A stretch of 64,000 bases of DNA from Lyngbya confervoides BDU141951 (GCF_000817775.3 NZ_JTHE03000004.1:35651-99650); one strand, 5' to 3'. Numbered from the stretch's first letter, positions 19,616 to 28,606 are shown. The notes: generated by a model from the sequence alone, not told the origin. Program-made: numbers and translations.

Positions 19616-20529
19616 CGGGCGGGATCTGCCCCAGGATTCACGGCCCCAGGATTCACGGTCCCAGGATTCACGGCCCCAGGATTCACGGCCGTAGAGAGGG
19701 CACAATAGTCCTGGTCTGCATAGGAAACCATGGCCTGTTCCAGGATCTGACAAAGGGCTTGGACGGGCGCTAGTTCAAGTTGAACCTCTTGGGCTGCTTC
19801 GCAGAACAGGCGCAGATCCTTAAGCAGGTGCTTCGTGGGAAAGTTAGGATTCTGGAAGTTCTGCGCTTGAATGCGTGGCAGCTTTTTGTCAAAGGTGGGA
19901 GCATAGAGGGCACTTTCTCGCAAAATCGCCATAAACAAATCCACGGGAACCTCGTAGCCCTGGACAAAGGCTAAACTAGTTGAAAATGCCGCCGTCAACG
20001 CACCAATGAGCTGATTGAGGCCCAGCTTCAGGGCCGCCGCGGTGCCGACTGCCCCAATATGACGCGGTGCCGTCCCCAAGGCTTCAAACAGGGGCAGCCA
20101 CCGCTCAAACTGTGATTCTTCACCGCCCACCATCACCAGCAGCGTTCCGGCTTGGGCCTCGGGAATACTGCCCAGCACTGGCGCTTCTAGATATTCACCC
20201 CCCCGCTGGGCCACCTGCTGCGCCAGGGTTTGGCTTTCGGCAGGGCTAATCGTGCCCATTTGAATGACGGTCTTCTGGTCCAGATCAAGGGGATGCGCCG
20301 GATCAAACAGCAGCGCGGCGATCGCCGGGGCATCGGTGAGGGTTAGCAGAATTACATCGCAGAGCCGAATCAATGCCGAAACCGGTTCCACAACCCTGAT
20401 GCCGGCCACCTGCAGCGGTTGGGTTTTGGCAATCGTGCGATTATACACCACCACCGGATAGCCGCAGGCCTGCAAGCGCAGAGCAATGGGGCTACCCATT
20501 AATCCAGTACCAATTATCCCGACTTGCAT
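19612..20529 (-). CDS. NAD(P)-dependent beta-hydroxyacid dehydrogenase (GLYR/HIBADH family)
   Basis: 305 residues. An N-terminal Rossmann fold starts GIIGTGLMGSPIALRL (the nucleotide-binding GxGxxG), followed by the second-strand VVYNRT, whose Asn-Arg suggests NADPH preference. The catalytic Lys motif appears as GTAAALKLGLNQ at about residue 160-175. Glyoxylate/succinic-semialdehyde reductases and 3-hydroxyisobutyrate dehydrogenases share this layout; the substrate cannot be read from the sequence. The last about 22 residues are repeats of VNPGA/VNPGT encoded by a 15-base tandem repeat (19631-19690), an unusual extension beyond the conserved fold. Confidence 0.85.
   Translation of the reverse strand: MQVGIIGTGLMGSPIALRLQACGYPVVVYNRTIAKTQPLQVAGIRVVEPVSALIRLCDVILLTLTDAPAIAALLFDPAHPLDLDQKTVIQMGTISPAESQTLAQQVAQRGGEYLEAPVLGSIPEAQAGTLLVMVGGEESQFERWLPLFEALGTAPRHIGAVGTAAALKLGLNQLIGALTAAFSTSLAFVQGYEVPVDLFMAILRESALYAPTFDKKLPRIQAQNFQNPNFPTKHLLKDLRLFCEAAQEVQLELAPVQALCQILEQAMVSYADQDYCALSTAVNPGAVNPGTVNPGAVNPGADPAR
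19631..19690 (-). repeat. 15-base tandem repeat, 4 units, at the 3' end of the dehydrogenase gene
   Basis: Four units of CCAGGATTCACGGCC start at 19631, 19646, 19661 and 19676; one base differs in the second. Read on the minus strand they encode V-N-P-G-A/T repeats just before the stop. Confidence 0.95.
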
Positions 20530-20632
20530 GGTTTTCTTTAATTCCCAGTTGTCTTCAAGGGGTCGGTGACTATTGTAGGGATCTTTCTGGAACAGGCTAG
20601 GTTAGATAAAGACCCTGCGATTGGTTTTTTGA

Positions 20633-21124
20633 ATGTCCTGTCCCGTACCCTTGCGATCGCTCCCAGCCCAAACCATTACCGTGGAAAACTTTCGGCCCTA
20701 CGGCCAGTTCATCCTTCCCCAGGAGGATGGCACCCCCTTTGGTGAAGGCGATGCCCAGATCTACCTGGGCCAAGGCCCCCCCCGTTTTTACCTGATGCAC
20801 CTAGAGTATCGAGGCCGACAGTTTCACACCATTACCCACCATCGGCACTGCACCCAATGCCTGGGATCGCTGGAGGGCCGAGACTGGTTCATTGCGGTTG
20901 CCCCCGCAGCCCCTACCCCCAGCCTAGCGCAGCTCCAGGCCTTTCACATTCCTGGGATTGGATTTATCAAACTCGATCGGGGTACCTGGCATGCGGGTCC
21001 CTATTTTGATCATCCCGCGGTGAATTTTTACAATCTGGAGATGATCGATACCAATGTAGTCGATCACTCCACCTATGACTTCCTGGCGGAGCAGGGGCTG
21101 TGCTTTGAAATCCATCCGGGCTAA
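20633..21124 (+). CDS. allA: Ureidoglycolate lyase (AllA family)
   Basis: 163 residues. Ureidoglycolate lyase splits ureidoglycolate to glyoxylate and urea at the end of purine/allantoin breakdown. Family features are the N-terminal FRPYGQFI, the central HRHCTQCLGSLEGRDWFIAVAP block, the GTWHAGPYF motif and LEMIDTNVVDH near the C-terminus, which together form the cupin-like active site. It is a single gene between the dehydrogenase (divergent) and a sigma factor (convergent, 12 bases apart); no other allantoin genes are nearby, so the physiological pathway is inferred only from the family. Confidence 0.85.
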   Translation: MSCPVPLRSLPAQTITVENFRPYGQFILPQEDGTPFGEGDAQIYLGQGPPRFYLMHLEYRGRQFHTITHHRHCTQCLGSLEGRDWFIAVAPAAPTPSLAQLQAFHIPGIGFIKLDRGTWHAGPYFDHPAVNFYNLEMIDTNVVDHSTYDFLAEQGLCFEIHPG

Positions 21125-21136
21125 GACTCAACTTCC

Positions 21137-22006
21137 TCAGGCTACCCCCTTCAACAGGCGAATTTGCGACTGCTGCCGGAGTTTAGTCAGCGCCCGCCCC
21201 TCGATCTTCCGAATCTGCTCCCGAGACACCCCCAGATGCTCTCCAATGGCCCGCAAGCTCAGGGGCTGCCCGTTGGCCAACCCAAATCGCAGCCGCAGCA
21301 CCTGGGCCTCTCCCACCGAAAGCACCTTCAGAGCCTCTTCCACCAGGGATCGCTGCATCTGCTGGGCAATGCGATCCATCTGGCTGATCTCCTCTGTGGC
21401 AATGAGGTCCAGCAGCGCCGTGTTCTCGTCTTTCCCAACGCCTCGATCTAGGGAGGCACAGTGGGTCTGGATAAACTGATCCAGCAGCGGCTCCAGGGTT
21501 TGCAGGGGAATCGCACTCTGCGCGGCAAGTTCTGCCATCGTCGGAGTCCGCCCCTGCTGCTGCATAAACTTGCGCCGGGCTACTTTTAACCGATTCAGCT
21601 TTTCCCAGGCATGCTCTGGCAGACGAATCAGCCGTGACTTATCTGCGATCGCCCGCGTCAGGGACTGACGAATCCACCAGTACGCATAGGTGGAGAACTT
21701 ATAGCCCCTGGAGGGATCAAACTTTTCCACCGCCCGGTGTAACCCCAGGGTTCCCTCCTGTATCAAATCCTCCAGATCCAGGCCTCGCCTTTGATACTTT
21801 TTAGCCATGAACACCACGAGCCGCAGGTTCGCCACGATGAGTTTTTCCTTTGCCCATCGCCCCCTTGCCGCTTGATCCCTCGCGGGGTGGGGATCGCTCA
21901 ACCAGGCCTGAACCGCTCGCCCCAATTCAATTTCTTGGTCTGCGGTGAGCAACGGAACTCGACCAATTTGATCCAGATAGTGCTCCATCCCGCCTGTCTT
22001 TGCCAT
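21137..22006 (-). CDS. RNA polymerase sigma factor, group 2 RpoD-like
   Basis: 289 residues from the ATG at 22006, chosen because AGGAGG lies about six bases upstream; an in-frame ATG at 22069 has no such site. Region 1.2 (HYLDQIGRVPLLTADQEIELG), region 2 (NLRLVVFMAKKYQRRGLDLEDLIQEGTLGLHRAVEKFDPSRGYKFSTYAYWWIRQ with the aromatic melting residues), region 3 and region 4 (LSLRAIGEHLGVSREQIRKIE) are present. It lacks the long acidic 1.1 region of the primary factor, so it is a group 2 stress/nutrient sigma of the SigB-SigE kind; which one cannot be told. Confidence 0.9.
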   Translation of the reverse strand: MAKTGGMEHYLDQIGRVPLLTADQEIELGRAVQAWLSDPHPARDQAARGRWAKEKLIVANLRLVVFMAKKYQRRGLDLEDLIQEGTLGLHRAVEKFDPSRGYKFSTYAYWWIRQSLTRAIADKSRLIRLPEHAWEKLNRLKVARRKFMQQQGRTPTMAELAAQSAIPLQTLEPLLDQFIQTHCASLDRGVGKDENTALLDLIATEEISQMDRIAQQMQRSLVEEALKVLSVGEAQVLRLRFGLANGQPLSLRAIGEHLGVSREQIRKIEGRALTKLRQQSQIRLLKGVA

Positions 22007-22194
22007 GGATCCCTCCTGAACTGCGACACCATCCCGGTTCCCAACGGGAACAGTGGGGATTGATCCCAACCATAGCGAAGCTAATCCATTTATGGAAGTA
22101 AATCTATTTAATTTGAATAATAGATTTTGTTCTATTTTGTTGCGACCTTCTCACCTCTGGCGGTTAAATGACGGTGGCTTGATAACAGGCAGGT

Positions 22195-22734
22195 ATGACT
22201 AGCGGATCCATTTTTCAGCTCACCAATCCCGAGATCTACGTGGTGACCACCGCCCAAGGAGATCAGCTGGCTGGCCAGGTGGCTACCTGGGTCAGTTTGG
22301 CCTCCTTGGTCCCTGATCAGCCCCGCGTGGCGCTGGTCCTCTCCCCTTGCACCCACACCAGTTCACTCCTCCGGGGGCGAGGATCCTTTGTGCTCCAGAT
22401 GCTGGCCGCCGATCAGGCCCCACTGCTGGAGCGCTTTGGGCTCTACTCCGGCTATCATCGGCCCAAGTTTGCCGATCTGGAGATCACCCATAGCGATCAA
22501 GGTCTACCCATTTTGCCCGGAACCTGTGGATGGGCCGTCTGCGAGGTTGTCGAGCACGTTGATCTCGGCGATCGCGTGGTCTGGATTGCCAACGTTAGCC
22601 AGCAGGTGTGCTACCCCGATCGTTTGCCTCTGCGCCGGGCTGAAGCGCTGGCCCAGCTGCCAGATTCCGTGCGCCAGCAGCTCCTGGCCCAGCGGCAGGC
22701 CGATATTGAGCGCGATCGCCAACTACGCCGCTGA
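22195..22734 (+). CDS. Flavin reductase-like FMN-binding domain protein
   Basis: 179 residues. The pattern VVTTAQGDQLAGQVATWVSLASLVPDQPRVALVLSP matches the flavin reductase/flavoredoxin domain, with FMN-phosphate contacts in the TWVSLASLV segment. Related cyanobacterial domains form the C-terminus of flavodiiron proteins and stand-alone flavin reductases. The C-terminal 25 residues are Arg/Gln-rich. Its last 12 bases overlap the end of the convergent RibD-like gene. The physiological substrate is unknown. Confidence 0.78.
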   Translation: MTSGSIFQLTNPEIYVVTTAQGDQLAGQVATWVSLASLVPDQPRVALVLSPCTHTSSLLRGRGSFVLQMLAADQAPLLERFGLYSGYHRPKFADLEITHSDQGLPILPGTCGWAVCEVVEHVDLGDRVVWIANVSQQVCYPDRLPLRRAEALAQLPDSVRQQLLAQRQADIERDRQLRR

Positions 22735-23421
22735 CCGGCCCACGCGATAGTGCAAAATCAGCTCATCCCCCATTCGATCCACCTCAATCAGGTCGAGCAG
22801 AGGCGCTTCCTCTTGGGAAAATCCGGCGCCATCAACGGGCGTCGGGGCGTCCTTGCCACCAATCAACACCGGACAGAGGGTCAGCCAAAACTCATCTAGA
22901 AATCCCTCGGCCAGCAGTGCTGCCACGAGTGCCCCGCCCCCCAGAACGGCAAGGGTTTCCAGGCCCTGATCCAGACAGTGGGCAAAAAAGCGGGGCCAGT
23001 CAATTTCAGAGTCTGCGGCCTCGCGCTCAAAGGCCAGGACCTGATCAAAATCAGCCCCTTGCTGCCATTGGGCCGCGCCTTGGCAGGTACTCAAGAGCCA
23101 GCGGGGAATGGGTTGGGAAAAAAAGCGTAACTCTCGGTCCAGGTTTCCCGACCGAGTGCAAACAATTTGGACCGGCTGGGCGGGTTTTCCCTGGGCAACG
23201 CGCTGAGCAATGAGCGTTTTATCCATCACGCGCATGGCCGTCCCCCCAGAACGCAGTGTTCCTGCCCCAAAGATTACTCCGTCCGCTGCGGCCACTCGCC
23301 GCTCTAGGTGACGATAGTCTGCCTTTGAACCAAATGTGGGGGGATTGCGGTAGGCATCGGCAACCTTGCCATCGGCACTGGTGGCAAACACCACAAAGGT
23401 GTGAGGACGTTGAAGGACCAT
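22723..23421 (-). CDS. RibD C-terminal domain / dihydrofolate reductase-like protein
   Basis: 232 residues. RPHTFVVFATSADGKVAD and FGAGTLRSGGTAMRV match the reductase domain of RibD (5-amino-6-ribosylamino-uracil phosphate reductase), and LAVLGGGALVAALLAEGFLDEFWLTLCPVLIGGKDAPT is the conserved nucleotide-binding and C-terminal strand region. There is no deaminase domain, so it may be a stand-alone riboflavin-type reductase or a related NADPH reductase. It converges with the flavin-reductase gene and overlaps it by 12 bases. Confidence 0.83.
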   Translation of the reverse strand: MVLQRPHTFVVFATSADGKVADAYRNPPTFGSKADYRHLERRVAAADGVIFGAGTLRSGGTAMRVMDKTLIAQRVAQGKPAQPVQIVCTRSGNLDRELRFFSQPIPRWLLSTCQGAAQWQQGADFDQVLAFEREAADSEIDWPRFFAHCLDQGLETLAVLGGGALVAALLAEGFLDEFWLTLCPVLIGGKDAPTPVDGAGFSQEEAPLLDLIEVDRMGDELILHYRVGRSAA

Positions 23422-23571
23422 GACATCATCTCAATCGGAACGGGGACAGAGAGCTGGGGGGCCACCACAAGGGGCGCAGTGGAGTTTAATTAAGCTGACA
23501 AAGAGAAGGAAAGGGAGTCGCTACACTATTCTAAGCAGTCTCTGTGGATTGCGGTTGTGACGTTGTGAGGA

Positions 23572-25023
23572 GTGATCCGCTTGCCCCCCATCACCGAACG
23601 CGCCCATCCGGCCATGCATTTTATGCCCCAGGCCTTCAATCCCATCGTTTGGCGTGGGGTCAAGTTTCTGTTGCCCCTTTGGCTGCGATTTAAGCTGGCG
23701 ATCGCGTCCGTGCAGGCGGAAAATCTAGACCTGTTTGTCCAACAATACCAGGAATTTCAGCAGGGCAAATCCCGGTTGCTCATTGCCTTCCGTCATCCCA
23801 GCACCGCCGATCCCTTTTCCATGGCCTACCTGGTCTGGTACTTAGTGCCCCAGGCCGCCCGCGAGTCCGGAGTCCGGCTCAAGCCCCCTATCCACAGTCA
23901 TTTTCTCTACGACCGCGGTATCGCGCTGTGGGCCGGCAACATCGTGAACTGGCTCTTTCCCAAAATCGGCGGTAGCTCTATTTTTCGGGGCAAGGCAGAC
24001 CGCGAGGGTTTAAAGGCCGCACGGGAACTGCTGTGCGAGGGTCGGTTTCCCCTCTCCATTGCCCCAGAAGGATCCACCAATGACCACAGCGAACTGGTCT
24101 CCCCCCTGGAGCCTGGGGTCGCTCAGCTAGGATTTTGGTGCAAAGAAGATCTTATGAAGGCTAATCGCCCTGAATCTGTGCATATTTTGCCCATTAGCCT
24201 CCGTTATGAATATATAAGGCCGCCCTGGGATCAGCTGGACCATCTCCTCGATCAGCTAGAAACCGACTTGGGCCTGCCTCCAGACTCCGTTGCCCCGACG
24301 GGCCAAATTGCTAACCTAGAATTGGATCGGCGCTACGCTCGTCTCCTGCGCATCGGCAGCGGCTTTCTAGATCGGCTGGAAATTTTCTATGCCCAAAACT
24401 ATGGTCGCACCGCCCTCACCCATGACCTAGAGGGGAATGATTCCCTCGCGCCCAACGCCAAAATTGTGGCCCGTCTGCACCGTGGGCTCGATGAAGTTTT
24501 GCAGGTGGCCGAAGAGTTCTTTGGCCTCTCAGCTCGCGGCAGCTTTAGCGATCGCTGTCGACGTCTGGAACAGGCAGCCTGGGACCGCATGTTTCTCGAT
24601 CACCTGGATCAACTCAGCCCCTTAGACCGCGGATTAGCCGACTGGAATGCCGCCGAAGCCAGTTTGCGCCTGGGACATATGCGCCTCGCAGAGCGGCTAG
24701 TCTGCATGACGAGCGACTATATTCTGGCTAGACCCTCCGCCGATCGATTTGCAGAGGTGGTGCTGATTCTCTGGCGCATCAGCGTTTGGATTAAGGGCGA
24801 AAGCCCCCACGCCCCTCCTAACCTCGGTCAACAGCGAGTTAAAGCAGTGGTTTGTCCACCCATCATCATTGATGACTATTGGGATCAATACCAAACCAAT
24901 CGACGCAGCGCCCGTCAGTCCGTTCAAGAGGTGACCCACGCTCTGCAGGGGGCCTTTGAAGGCATCATTCAAGCTAACCTCCGCTCCCAGGAGATCTCCC
25001 CGAACGCGCCAACCCATGGTTAA
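23572..25023 (+). CDS. 1-acyl-sn-glycerol-3-phosphate acyltransferase family protein
   Basis: 483 residues from the GTG at 23572 (an in-frame ATG lies at 23605). The acyltransferase HX4D motif is HPSTAD at residues 75-80, and the phosphate-binding PEGST motif is at 165-169, with ISLRYEYI after it. The C-terminal half (about residues 240-480) is helical, without obvious membrane segments, and is typical of long cyanobacterial homologues of PlsC. It would transfer an acyl chain in membrane lipid synthesis. The stop overlaps the next gene's start by eight bases, so the two are probably co-translated. Confidence 0.82.
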   Translation: MIRLPPITERAHPAMHFMPQAFNPIVWRGVKFLLPLWLRFKLAIASVQAENLDLFVQQYQEFQQGKSRLLIAFRHPSTADPFSMAYLVWYLVPQAARESGVRLKPPIHSHFLYDRGIALWAGNIVNWLFPKIGGSSIFRGKADREGLKAARELLCEGRFPLSIAPEGSTNDHSELVSPLEPGVAQLGFWCKEDLMKANRPESVHILPISLRYEYIRPPWDQLDHLLDQLETDLGLPPDSVAPTGQIANLELDRRYARLLRIGSGFLDRLEIFYAQNYGRTALTHDLEGNDSLAPNAKIVARLHRGLDEVLQVAEEFFGLSARGSFSDRCRRLEQAAWDRMFLDHLDQLSPLDRGLADWNAAEASLRLGHMRLAERLVCMTSDYILARPSADRFAEVVLILWRISVWIKGESPHAPPNLGQQRVKAVVCPPIIIDDYWDQYQTNRRSARQSVQEVTHALQGAFEGIIQANLRSQEISPNAPTHG

Positions 25024-25669
25024 TCAAATGCGATCCTCCTATAACGCCTCCCCCCGCTGGTACCAGCGCTGCTTTGCCTGGATGATGGCCCACGCGGCTG
25101 GAGAGTACGAAGCCGCCATGACTGCCCGCAAACAGGCGCTTTTTGATGGACTTGAGGGGACTGTTCTCGAACTTGGCCCCGGCGCCGGGCCAAATTTATG
25201 CTACTACTCCCCCTCTATCCAATGGATCGGCCTTGAACCTAACCCATTCATGCTGCCTTATCTGCAAACCAGCGCCGCACAAGCAGACCTAAACATTCAA
25301 GTCCGTCAGCAAACCCTGGAACAAGCCAGTCTCCCCCCACATTCTGTGGATGTGGTCGTCAGCACCCTGGTCCTGTGCTCTGTCCCCAACCTCTCAGCCA
25401 CCCTTGAGATCATTCACCGCATCCTCAAGCCTGGGGGGCGTTTTTTGTTTATTGAGCATGTTGCAGCCCCTTCAGGCAGCCTCCTGCGCACTCTACAATC
25501 GGGGATTCGTCCGATCTGGCAAATCATTGGGGATGGGTGTCAACTCAACCGGGACACCGGACCAGCCATCAAGGCCGCTGGCTTTGATCAGGTCGAGTAT
25601 GAAACCTTTGATGGCCCAGTGCCCATTCCCCTGGTTGGCCCCCACATCTGCGGCACGGCGATAAAGTGA
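25016..25669 (+). CDS. Class I SAM-dependent methyltransferase
   Basis: 217 residues from the ATG at 25016, which overlaps the upstream acyltransferase stop; an in-frame ATG also lies at 25028. The SAM-binding motif I is VLELGPGAGPNLCYY (about residue 50), motif II IGLEPNPFM, then VDVVVSTLVLCSVPNL and RILKPGGRFLFIEHVAA, a motif IV-VI arrangement of the UbiE/thiol methyltransferase-like group. The position after an acyltransferase suggests a lipid or quinone-related substrate, but that is only inference. Confidence 0.85.
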   Translation: MVNQMRSSYNASPRWYQRCFAWMMAHAAGEYEAAMTARKQALFDGLEGTVLELGPGAGPNLCYYSPSIQWIGLEPNPFMLPYLQTSAAQADLNIQVRQQTLEQASLPPHSVDVVVSTLVLCSVPNLSATLEIIHRILKPGGRFLFIEHVAAPSGSLLRTLQSGIRPIWQIIGDGCQLNRDTGPAIKAAGFDQVEYETFDGPVPIPLVGPHICGTAIK

Positions 25670-25702
25670 CTATCCCAAAAAGATTGGCCCAAGCTGGAGG
25701 CC

Positions 25703-26173
25703 CTAGGCACTGGGCTTAATCCGCAGGAGAGGATCGCCAAAGGCCACCGGCTGGGCGTTTTCCACCAGGATTTCCACAATTTCTCCGCTGATTTCGGCTT
25801 CAATCTCATTCATGAGCTTCATGGCTTCGATGATGCAAAGGGTCTGACCGTTTCGCACCTTATCACCTATCTCCACAAAGGGAGGCTCCTCAGGCGCTGG
25901 CGATCGATAAAAGGTGCCCACCATGGGTGAGGTCACCTCTACCCAGTTTTTCTCTGTGGCAGGAGCAGGGGTCACTGGAACAGGAGCGGGGACTGCTGGC
26001 GTAGCGGCGGGCAGATCGGTCAGTTGCTCTGGAGAAAGGGGGGGCACCCCTGCTGAGGCAACCCCTTTGCGAACATTGAGTTCAAAATCATCACTTTTTA
26101 GATTCAGCTCCTCAATATCCGTCTCGTTGAGAATCTTCAGCAGTTCTCGTAGCTGGCCTAAATCAAATTCCAC
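25703..26173 (-). CDS. accB: Biotin carboxyl carrier protein of acetyl-CoA carboxylase
   Basis: 156 residues. Carrier subunit of acetyl-CoA carboxylase that shuttles carboxyl groups on a biotin attached to Lys119 in the motif EAMKLMNEI. The N-terminal helical part is followed by a Pro/Ala-rich linker (about residues 55-75) and the biotinyl domain (VEVTSPMVGTFYRSPAPEE to the C-terminus) with the thumb segment SPAPEEPPFVE. It lies 75 bases after efp on the same strand, the conserved cyanobacterial efp-accB arrangement. Confidence 0.95.
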   Translation of the reverse strand: MEFDLGQLRELLKILNETDIEELNLKSDDFELNVRKGVASAGVPPLSPEQLTDLPAATPAVPAPVPVTPAPATEKNWVEVTSPMVGTFYRSPAPEEPPFVEIGDKVRNGQTLCIIEAMKLMNEIEAEISGEIVEILVENAQPVAFGDPLLRIKPSA

Positions 26174-26248
26174 AGTCTCTCTTGCTCCTGTCCCACGTAT
26201 TGCCTCCCAACTCCCTCAGCGCAGCCGTTAGCTGCGGATATGAGGCGC

Positions 26249-26806
26249 CTATTCTCGACCTAAATAACTATCGTTGCGGGTATCAATCTTAATCCGCTCA
26301 CCCACTGAAATAAACAAAGGCACCATCACCTGGGCGCCGGTTTCCACAATTGCGGGCTTCGTGCCACCCGTCGCCGTATCTCCCTTGACGCCGGGATCGG
26401 TTTCAGTGACCTCCAAAATCACGGAATTTGGGAGTTCCACTTCAAGGACTGTGTCATTCCAGCGTACGACATTCACGTCCATGCCTTCTTTTAAATATTT
26501 CACACCCGCGCCAATCTGGTCCTCACTGAGCCGGGATTCTTCGTAGGTTTCCATATCCATAAAGACAAACTGCTCAGCTTCTTTATAGGTATGCTGCATA
26601 TTCCGCTTTTCTAAGTTAGCCTGGGGCACCGTTTCCCCGGCCCGAAACGTTCGTTCCACCACGCTGCCCGTCTGCGCATTTTTGAGTTTTGTTCGTACGA
26701 AGGCAGCTCCTTTCCCAGGCTTTACATGCAGGAACTCCACCACCCGCCATACTGAACCATCGAGTTCAATGGTGACACCGGTGCGAAAGTCATTACTTGA
26801 GATCAT
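26249..26806 (-). CDS. efp: Elongation factor P
   Basis: 185 residues, the usual length. EF-P enters the ribosome E site and relieves stalling at polyproline. The N-terminal KOW-like domain carries the loop [11 protein letters not shown] with Lys32 at the tip position, and the C-terminal OB domains end in [20 protein letters not shown], the family signature. The ATG opens [17 protein letters not shown]. It is followed on the same strand by accB. Confidence 0.97.
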   Translation of the reverse strand: MISSNDFRTGVTIELDGSVWRVVEFLHVKPGKGAAFVRTKLKNAQTGSVVERTFRAGETVPQANLEKRNMQHTYKEAEQFVFMDMETYEESRLSEDQIGAGVKYLKEGMDVNVVRWNDTVLEVELPNSVILEVTETDPGVKGDTATGGTKPAIVETGAQVMVPLFISVGERIKIDTRNDSYLGRE

Positions 26807-26920
26807 GAACGTTTTGTAGTGGCAAGAACAATCGGCACCCTATTTTACCGTTCAGCGGTCGCGCCGAATACCGTGGGTCAGGTGCGAGAAATATTTCAGT
26901 AATAAAAGAAAGTCCCAAGG

Positions 26921-27568
26921 TTAAGGGGAGGTATTTAGGGGGGGAGTGCCAGGCGCCACCGGTAGATTGGTGCCATTGGGATTGGCGCCACTGGGATTGG
27001 TGCCATTGCCTCCAGGACTGGTGGGCAGGTTCGGATCAGCGGAAGGAACCGGTGGGAGCGAAGGCTGACCCGCGGGTGGAACCCCCAGGGGATTGACATT
27101 CGGTTGGGCTGGCGCTGGCTGCGGCACCGGCTGCAGGTTTAAGGGATCAACCGGTGCGAGCGGATCTTGATCCACCGATCCCAGGGCAACCCGATTGACC
27201 CCCAGAGCCTGGAGCAGATCCAACACCTGAACGACCTTCTCGTAGCTGGCCTGGCGATCGGCATCAATCACCACCAGACCCGTGGGATTGCCGCGACGGT
27301 AGTCGGTGAGTCGATTCACTAAATCGGCCTGGGTGACGGGGTCATTGTTGACAAAAATCTGCCCCACAGCGTTCACCTGCAGCGAGAGCTTGTCCCCAAA
27401 CTGAGACTGGGATGACTCGGTGCGCGGCAAGTTAATGCCAATGCCCTGAACTCGGGTCAGGCCAACAGCGGCCAAAATGAAAAAGGTCAGCACGCAAAAC
27501 ACCACGTCAACCAGCGGAATAATTTCGATGCTGACGTTCGCGGGTTCGTTATCGACGAAGGTTTTCAT
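26921..27568 (-). CDS. ExbD/TolR family protein with Pro/Asn/Gly-rich extension
   Basis: 215 residues. One N-terminal membrane segment (about residues 20-42, LVDVVFCVLTFFILAAVGL) contains the conserved Asp (D22-like) that takes part in proton transfer, followed by a periplasmic domain typical of ExbD/TolR (VNAVGQIFVNNDP, VVIDADRQASYEKVVQVLD). The final about 75 residues are an atypical low-complexity Pro/Asn/Gly/Thr tail. It is six bases after the ExbB-like gene and should form with it a proton-driven motor for energising an envelope partner. No TonB or TolA gene is in the window. Confidence 0.88.
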   Translation of the reverse strand: MKTFVDNEPANVSIEIIPLVDVVFCVLTFFILAAVGLTRVQGIGINLPRTESSQSQFGDKLSLQVNAVGQIFVNNDPVTQADLVNRLTDYRRGNPTGLVVIDADRQASYEKVVQVLDLLQALGVNRVALGSVDQDPLAPVDPLNLQPVPQPAPAQPNVNPLGVPPAGQPSLPPVPSADPNLPTSPGGNGTNPSGANPNGTNLPVAPGTPPLNTSP

Positions 27569-27574
27569 AGTTCC

Positions 27575-28261
27575 TTAAATGCGGCCCTTGGGCGGCTCAA
27601 GCTGGGGACGGAGCAAAGGGTCTGGATCTTGCTGCTGCGTTTGCAGCCAAAATTGACGGTAGGTCAGCTCTAATTCGTTGCCAGTGCGGCGGAAGATCCG
27701 CGCTTGATGAAATAACAGGCCCTGAAATAGACGGTAAAAGGCCAGGGTGATAATGGCCACAATCAACCCCGTCGCGGTACTGATCAGGGCTTCGCTAATC
27801 CCAGCGCCTACGGTTGACAGCGCGGAGGCTTCTATCTCATCAATTTTCACCGAAGCGAGGGAGTTAATCAGTCCCAGGACGGTTCCCAACAGGCCCAACA
27901 TCGGGGCGATCGCAATCACACCCTCTAGCAACTTATCTCCCCGACGCATGGCGTTGAGCTCTTCATCGGCAGAGGCCTCCAGGGCCAGGCGAAACACTTC
28001 CGGCTCTTTATTGGCCAAACGCAGAGGGGTATAGAGAAATCGACCAATGGGCTGATTGCTGAACTGGCGCGCCAGATGCGTCGCCTCATCCCAGTCCCGT
28101 CGAGCCGACTCTAAAATTTGGTCGGCAAACCGTCGTTCTCCGCGCAGCAGGTTGAGCCAAAACCACAGGCGCTCAAAAATCGTGCCCAGGGTCAAAATTG
28201 ATAGAAACAACAGGGGCCACATAGCCGGGCCGCCCTTTTGAAAGATTTCGGCAATATTCAC
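27575..28261 (-). CDS. MotA/TolQ/ExbB family proton channel protein
   Basis: 228 residues. Three membrane segments are visible at the N-terminus (about residues 14-34), around IAPMLGLLGTVLGLINSLA (about 115-135) and at ISTATGLIVAIITLAFYRLF (about 160-180). The family block GLLGTVLGLI and the Thr/Gly-rich third helix are the proton-path residues. It precedes the ExbD-like gene by six bases on the same strand and the pair forms a stator. The partner that the motor drives is not encoded nearby. Confidence 0.9.
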   Translation of the reverse strand: MNIAEIFQKGGPAMWPLLFLSILTLGTIFERLWFWLNLLRGERRFADQILESARRDWDEATHLARQFSNQPIGRFLYTPLRLANKEPEVFRLALEASADEELNAMRRGDKLLEGVIAIAPMLGLLGTVLGLINSLASVKIDEIEASALSTVGAGISEALISTATGLIVAIITLAFYRLFQGLLFHQARIFRRTGNELELTYRQFWLQTQQQDPDPLLRPQLEPPKGRI

Positions 28262-28448
28262 GACGGAAACTTAATCCAGATTGCAGTTGAGGTCATGGCC
28301 TGTCGCCCGTTGATGCACCGGGAAACCCAGCGCACTGGCCTGAATATTCGGAAATTATAGGGTTAAATTGTCCTTCGGGAAAATTGAACAGCCCTATTCA
28401 GTTGCAGTCTAGTGGATCTTGTTCTAGAAACCCAACGAATTATCCAGC

Positions 28449-28544
28449 CCCACCATAGCAGTGGGATTTACCGCCTTACGTCCGCTGCTTCAACGTCCCA
28501 GACCTTGAGTCTGAGGGACCGCAGCCCTCACCTGCCATGGTGAG
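28449..28544 (+). repeat. Cluster of three hairpins upstream of the YkvA-like gene
   Basis: CCCAC (28449-28453) pairs with GTGGG (28461-28465); GTCCCAGAC (28495-28503) pairs with GTCTGAGGGAC (28509-28519, with a two-base bulge); CTCACC (28527-28532) pairs with GGTGAG (28539-28544). Together with the rest of 28262-28606 this stretch has no gene. It may be a 5' leader structure or an eroded mobile-element end. Confidence 0.45.
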
Positions 28545-28606
28545 ACTTCAACACTAGGCGAAGGTTCCCCTTGCCCAGACAATGGGAATGTTATTGAGGA
28601 ATTGCC

